Position numbers and translations under genes: made by a program
In this document: positions 60,275 through 64,000 of the stretch, one piece after another
Position numbering within the stretch: position 1 is the stretch's first letter
Layout: each line of letters opens with the position of its first letter
The notes under the pieces: generated by a model
Told to the model about the DNA's origin: nothing
Database searches by the model: none
The model's input: only the letters and a program-made list of their open reading frames with translations
Assembly: GCF_018070575.1 (NCBI RefSeq)
Contig: NZ_JAGPXN010000005.1
Span: 62,001 to 126,000 of the forward strand
DNA length: 64,000 nt
Source of the DNA: Micromonospora sp. C31
GTDB taxonomy: Bacteria > Actinomycetota > Actinomycetes > Mycobacteriales > Micromonosporaceae
Reading direction: 5' to 3'

Positions 60275-62083
60275 TCAGGGGGTACGCACCGCGTCGAGGG
60301 CCAGCAGGGCCACGTGCAGGGAGAGACAGGCCTCCACCGAGTCGAGGTCCACGTCGAGAACGCGGCGGATCCGGGCCAGGCGCTCGTAGAACGCCGGCCG
60401 GGACAGGTGCGCCGCACTGGCCGCCGCCGACTTGTTGCGGCCCTGTTCCAGGTAGGCGCGCAGGGTGCCGAGCAGCTGCTCCCGGGGGTGTTGCGCGTCG
60501 TAGGCCAGCAGCGCGCCGAGTTCCCGCTCGACGAAGGTCTGGAGCCTGGGCTCGTCACGCAGCAGGTGCAGCAGCCCCGCCAGCCCGACGTGCGGCAGCC
60601 GGAAGATCGGCAGGTCGCGCCGGTCCCGCCGGGCGGCGTCGGCGACCTGCCGGGCCTCGACCAGCGACCGACGCGCCTCCCGCAGGCCGGCCACGACCGA
60701 ACCGGCCGCGACGAGCAGTCCACCGCCCGGCCGGGCGGCACCGTTCGTCCGGCCGGTGGGCCGGGCCGGGCCGTCGGCGGCAGCGTCCGGGCGGGTGCGG
60801 CGCAGCGCGGCGGCGAACGCGGCCAGCGCCCGTTCCTCGGCCGCCGGCTCCGGCAGGGCGAGCAGCACGCCGACCGCCTGGTCGTCGACGGCGCTGGTCA
60901 GCCCGGTCAGCTTCGCCTCGCGCAGCGCCTGCCCGACCGCCTCGGCGAGGTCGCGCAGACGGGCCGGGCCAGCCGCCGGGCCGCCGGCCCCCGGGTCGGC
61001 CGGGTGTCCCGTCTCCGGGGCCGGGCCGCCCTCCCCCGCCGGTTCGTCGGCGCGGTGCCGGACCATCACCCCGACCAGGTGCCGCCGTTCCAGCACCACA
61101 CCGAGGGCCCGGGCCCGCAGGGCGACCTGGTCCACCGGCAGGGAGTGGTCCAGCAGGGCGGTGAGCAGCGTACGGTGGATCTGCCGCTCAAGGCCCTCGG
61201 CGTCGCGCCGGATGAGCCGGCCCAGAGCCAGCGCCGAGGCGGCCCGCTCGACGAGGATGGTCAGGCGGGTGGGCGGGAGCACGGGCGGCGCGGCGACGCC
61301 GACGTGCGCACCGACCTCCTCGACGGGGTCGAACACGCGCCGGCCAGCCGCCAGGTCGCCGCCGCCGGGCCAGCGCAGCAGCAGCCGCCCCCAGTCCTGC
61401 CCGCGGGCGCCCACCGTGGTCACCAGCCACCCGCTGTCGCCGTGGTACGCGGTCCGCCCGGTCGGCCGGATCCGGCGCGAGTGCTGCTCCCAGCCGTCCA
61501 GCAGCAGCTCCGCGCTCTCGCCTGCCGGGTCGTACGCGAGCACCTGCCGGGAGAGGTTCTCCAGCACCACGGGGCAGCCGGAGAGCTCGGCGGCCTGCCG
61601 CACCACGTCGCCGGGGCCCGCGCCCTCGACCGACAGCTCCGTGAAGCGCTGGTGGATCTCCTCGGTCGCCCGCAGTTCGGTCAGCTGCGCGTCGACGATC
61701 AGCGCGTGCACGGCCTCGGTGATCCGGACGAACGGGGTGGCCCGCCGCAGCTCGACCAGGGGCAGCCCGCGCCGCTCGGCGGCGGCGGCCATCACCCGGG
61801 GCACCCCGGTGACGTACCGGCGGCCCAGCTCGACGACGAGGCCGGAGACCCCGACGTCCGCCAGGTCGCCGATGAAGGCGCGCAGCCCCGTGTCGTCGGC
61901 GGGCAGCCCGATGCCGGTGCTGAGCACCAGCTCGCCGCCGCCGAGCAGCGGGGCGATGTCGGGCACCTCGGTCACGTGCACCCAGCGCACCGGACGGTCG
62001 AGGCCGACGTCCCCGGCGACCAGACGCGGGGCGCCGTGGCGGACCGGGTCCAGCGCGAGAACCTCACGGACGGTAGGGAACAC
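60275..62083 (-). CDS. PucR-family transcriptional regulator
   Basis: A 602-residue regulator. The N-terminal PucR ligand domain (about 1-125) shows VRWVHVTEVPDIAPLLGGGELVLSTG; the middle resembles a GGDEF-like CdaR region; the C-terminal helix-turn-helix (about 535-590) reads GRNKSAAASAAHLSRPAFYERLARIRRVL. PucR proteins usually control purine or amino-acid catabolism. The GTG at 62083 gives the family start FPTVREVLALDP and lies seven bases after TAGCGT, a leaderless pattern. A GTG nine bases upstream is the alternative. Its target genes are not adjacent. Confidence 0.88.
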   Translation of the reverse strand: MFPTVREVLALDPVRHGAPRLVAGDVGLDRPVRWVHVTEVPDIAPLLGGGELVLSTGIGLPADDTGLRAFIGDLADVGVSGLVVELGRRYVTGVPRVMAAAAERRGLPLVELRRATPFVRITEAVHALIVDAQLTELRATEEIHQRFTELSVEGAGPGDVVRQAAELSGCPVVLENLSRQVLAYDPAGESAELLLDGWEQHSRRIRPTGRTAYHGDSGWLVTTVGARGQDWGRLLLRWPGGGDLAAGRRVFDPVEEVGAHVGVAAPPVLPPTRLTILVERAASALALGRLIRRDAEGLERQIHRTLLTALLDHSLPVDQVALRARALGVVLERRHLVGVMVRHRADEPAGEGGPAPETGHPADPGAGGPAAGPARLRDLAEAVGQALREAKLTGLTSAVDDQAVGVLLALPEPAAEERALAAFAAALRRTRPDAAADGPARPTGRTNGAARPGGGLLVAAGSVVAGLREARRSLVEARQVADAARRDRRDLPIFRLPHVGLAGLLHLLRDEPRLQTFVERELGALLAYDAQHPREQLLGTLRAYLEQGRNKSAAASAAHLSRPAFYERLARIRRVLDVDLDSVEACLSLHVALLALDAVRTP

Positions 62084-62133
62084 GGGCGACACGCTACCGT
62101 CCGTGACGTCGATTCCGCACGGCCCAGGCTTGC

Positions 62134-63672
<1,539 letters not shown>

Positions 63673-63676
63673 TCAG

Positions 63677-63976
63677 TCACCCACAGCTCTCTATCTGCTG
63701 TGTCGCCTCGTTGAAGTACACGATGGTGTAGTCGGGGCCGAGCTCCCGCTGGAGCAGCCTCCACAGTCGGCGACCCTCTTCGACGAACTGCGTCAGGGCG
63801 GCTTCTGACGGCCACTCGAAACCAGTCTCAGGAAGCCGGTCGTAGGTGTCTGCCCAGCTTTGCAGCTGCTCCTTGAGGCTCTGGGAGATGGGAAGGGATC
63901 CGGGTGAAAGCATGCCGCCGCCCCATCGCCCTTCGTCTGGGATGCCCCAGAGCGGAAACGCGGTGTAGTCGGTCAT
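63677..63976 (-). CDS. Small hypothetical protein near the window edge
   Basis: A 99-residue soluble, acidic protein, MTDYTAFPLWGIPDEGRWGG..., with a helical middle (SLKEQLQSWADTYDRLP and AALTQFVEEGRRLWRLLQREL) and a C-terminal strand (YTIVYFNEATQQI). It has the look of a small immunity-type protein, but no family is recognised. The frame stays open to the window edge, so an earlier start cannot be excluded. The region is less GC-rich than its neighbours. Confidence 0.6.
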   Translation of the reverse strand: MTDYTAFPLWGIPDEGRWGGGMLSPGSLPISQSLKEQLQSWADTYDRLPETGFEWPSEAALTQFVEEGRRLWRLLQRELGPDYTIVYFNEATQQIESCG

Positions 63977-64000
63977 GAGCTTGATCTGGCGAAACTCGCG

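Overview
The window is very GC-rich, gene-dense chromosomal DNA of an actinomycete. Actinobacterial markers include LpqY-SugABC, a mycothiol-type DsbA, conservon-type signalling genes, the MurD2/MurL D-glutamate route, NgcEFG chitin-sugar transporters, a secreted GH48 cellulase with CebR-like boxes, and many leaderless promoters with a TANNNT -10 box. The mix fits Micromonosporaceae, most likely Micromonospora. This assignment is inference from gene content. I see no insertion sequence, prophage, CRISPR array, tRNA or rRNA.

Layout. 0-9.2 kb holds housekeeping and enzyme genes: a degenerate transglutaminase membrane protein, DUF2855, a RibD/DHFR-like reductase, an SDR overlapping an LLM flavin oxidoreductase, DUF1028, a DinB-fold protein, a PAP2 phosphatase and DUF3159. 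9.4-14.8 kb is a cellulose module: a secreted CBM2/Ig/GH48 cellulase and a divergent GH1 beta-glucosidase, with three CebR-like palindromes around their 5' ends. 14.8-19.3 kb holds a roadblock protein, a nitrate-sensor-type histidine kinase and an FGGY kinase. 19.4-21.5 kb is a fused TrpE-TrpG gene behind a trp attenuator whose leader peptide has tandem Trp codons. 21.6-24.3 kb holds WrbA, a small membrane protein, and a winged-helix gene remnant running in frame into a PRC-barrel/DUF2382 gene.

24.3-28.7 kb is an lpqY-sugABC trehalose importer operon. 28.9-32.4 kb holds an Rv2466c-like protein, a RusA-like protein, a HAD phosphatase and a TetR regulator. 32.4-38.6 kb is an alpha-glucan cluster of a GH63-like enzyme, a glycogen debranching enzyme and a GT4 glycosyltransferase. 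38.8-42.8 kb holds a YdjM-like membrane protein, a MobA-like nucleotidyltransferase, a secreted four-cysteine protein and an actinobacterial exonuclease/polymerase-A protein.

42.9-53.0 kb is an amino-sugar region: two paralogous NgcE-F-G importers, with a UPF0309 SIS protein, an RpiR regulator and an N-acetylglucosamine kinase between them. Neither importer has its own ATPase, so both probably rely on a shared MsiK-like ATPase. 53.2-64 kb holds an acyltransferase-3 protein, methylmalonate-semialdehyde dehydrogenase preceded by a truncated aminotransferase remnant, the divergent murD2/murL pair, a PucR regulator, leaderless argG and an uncharacterised protein at the window edge.

The most rewarding observations are the trp attenuator, the CebR-box regulon, the duplicated Ngc importers with a well-placed operator, two in-frame gene remnants, and a recurring leaderless-start pattern.
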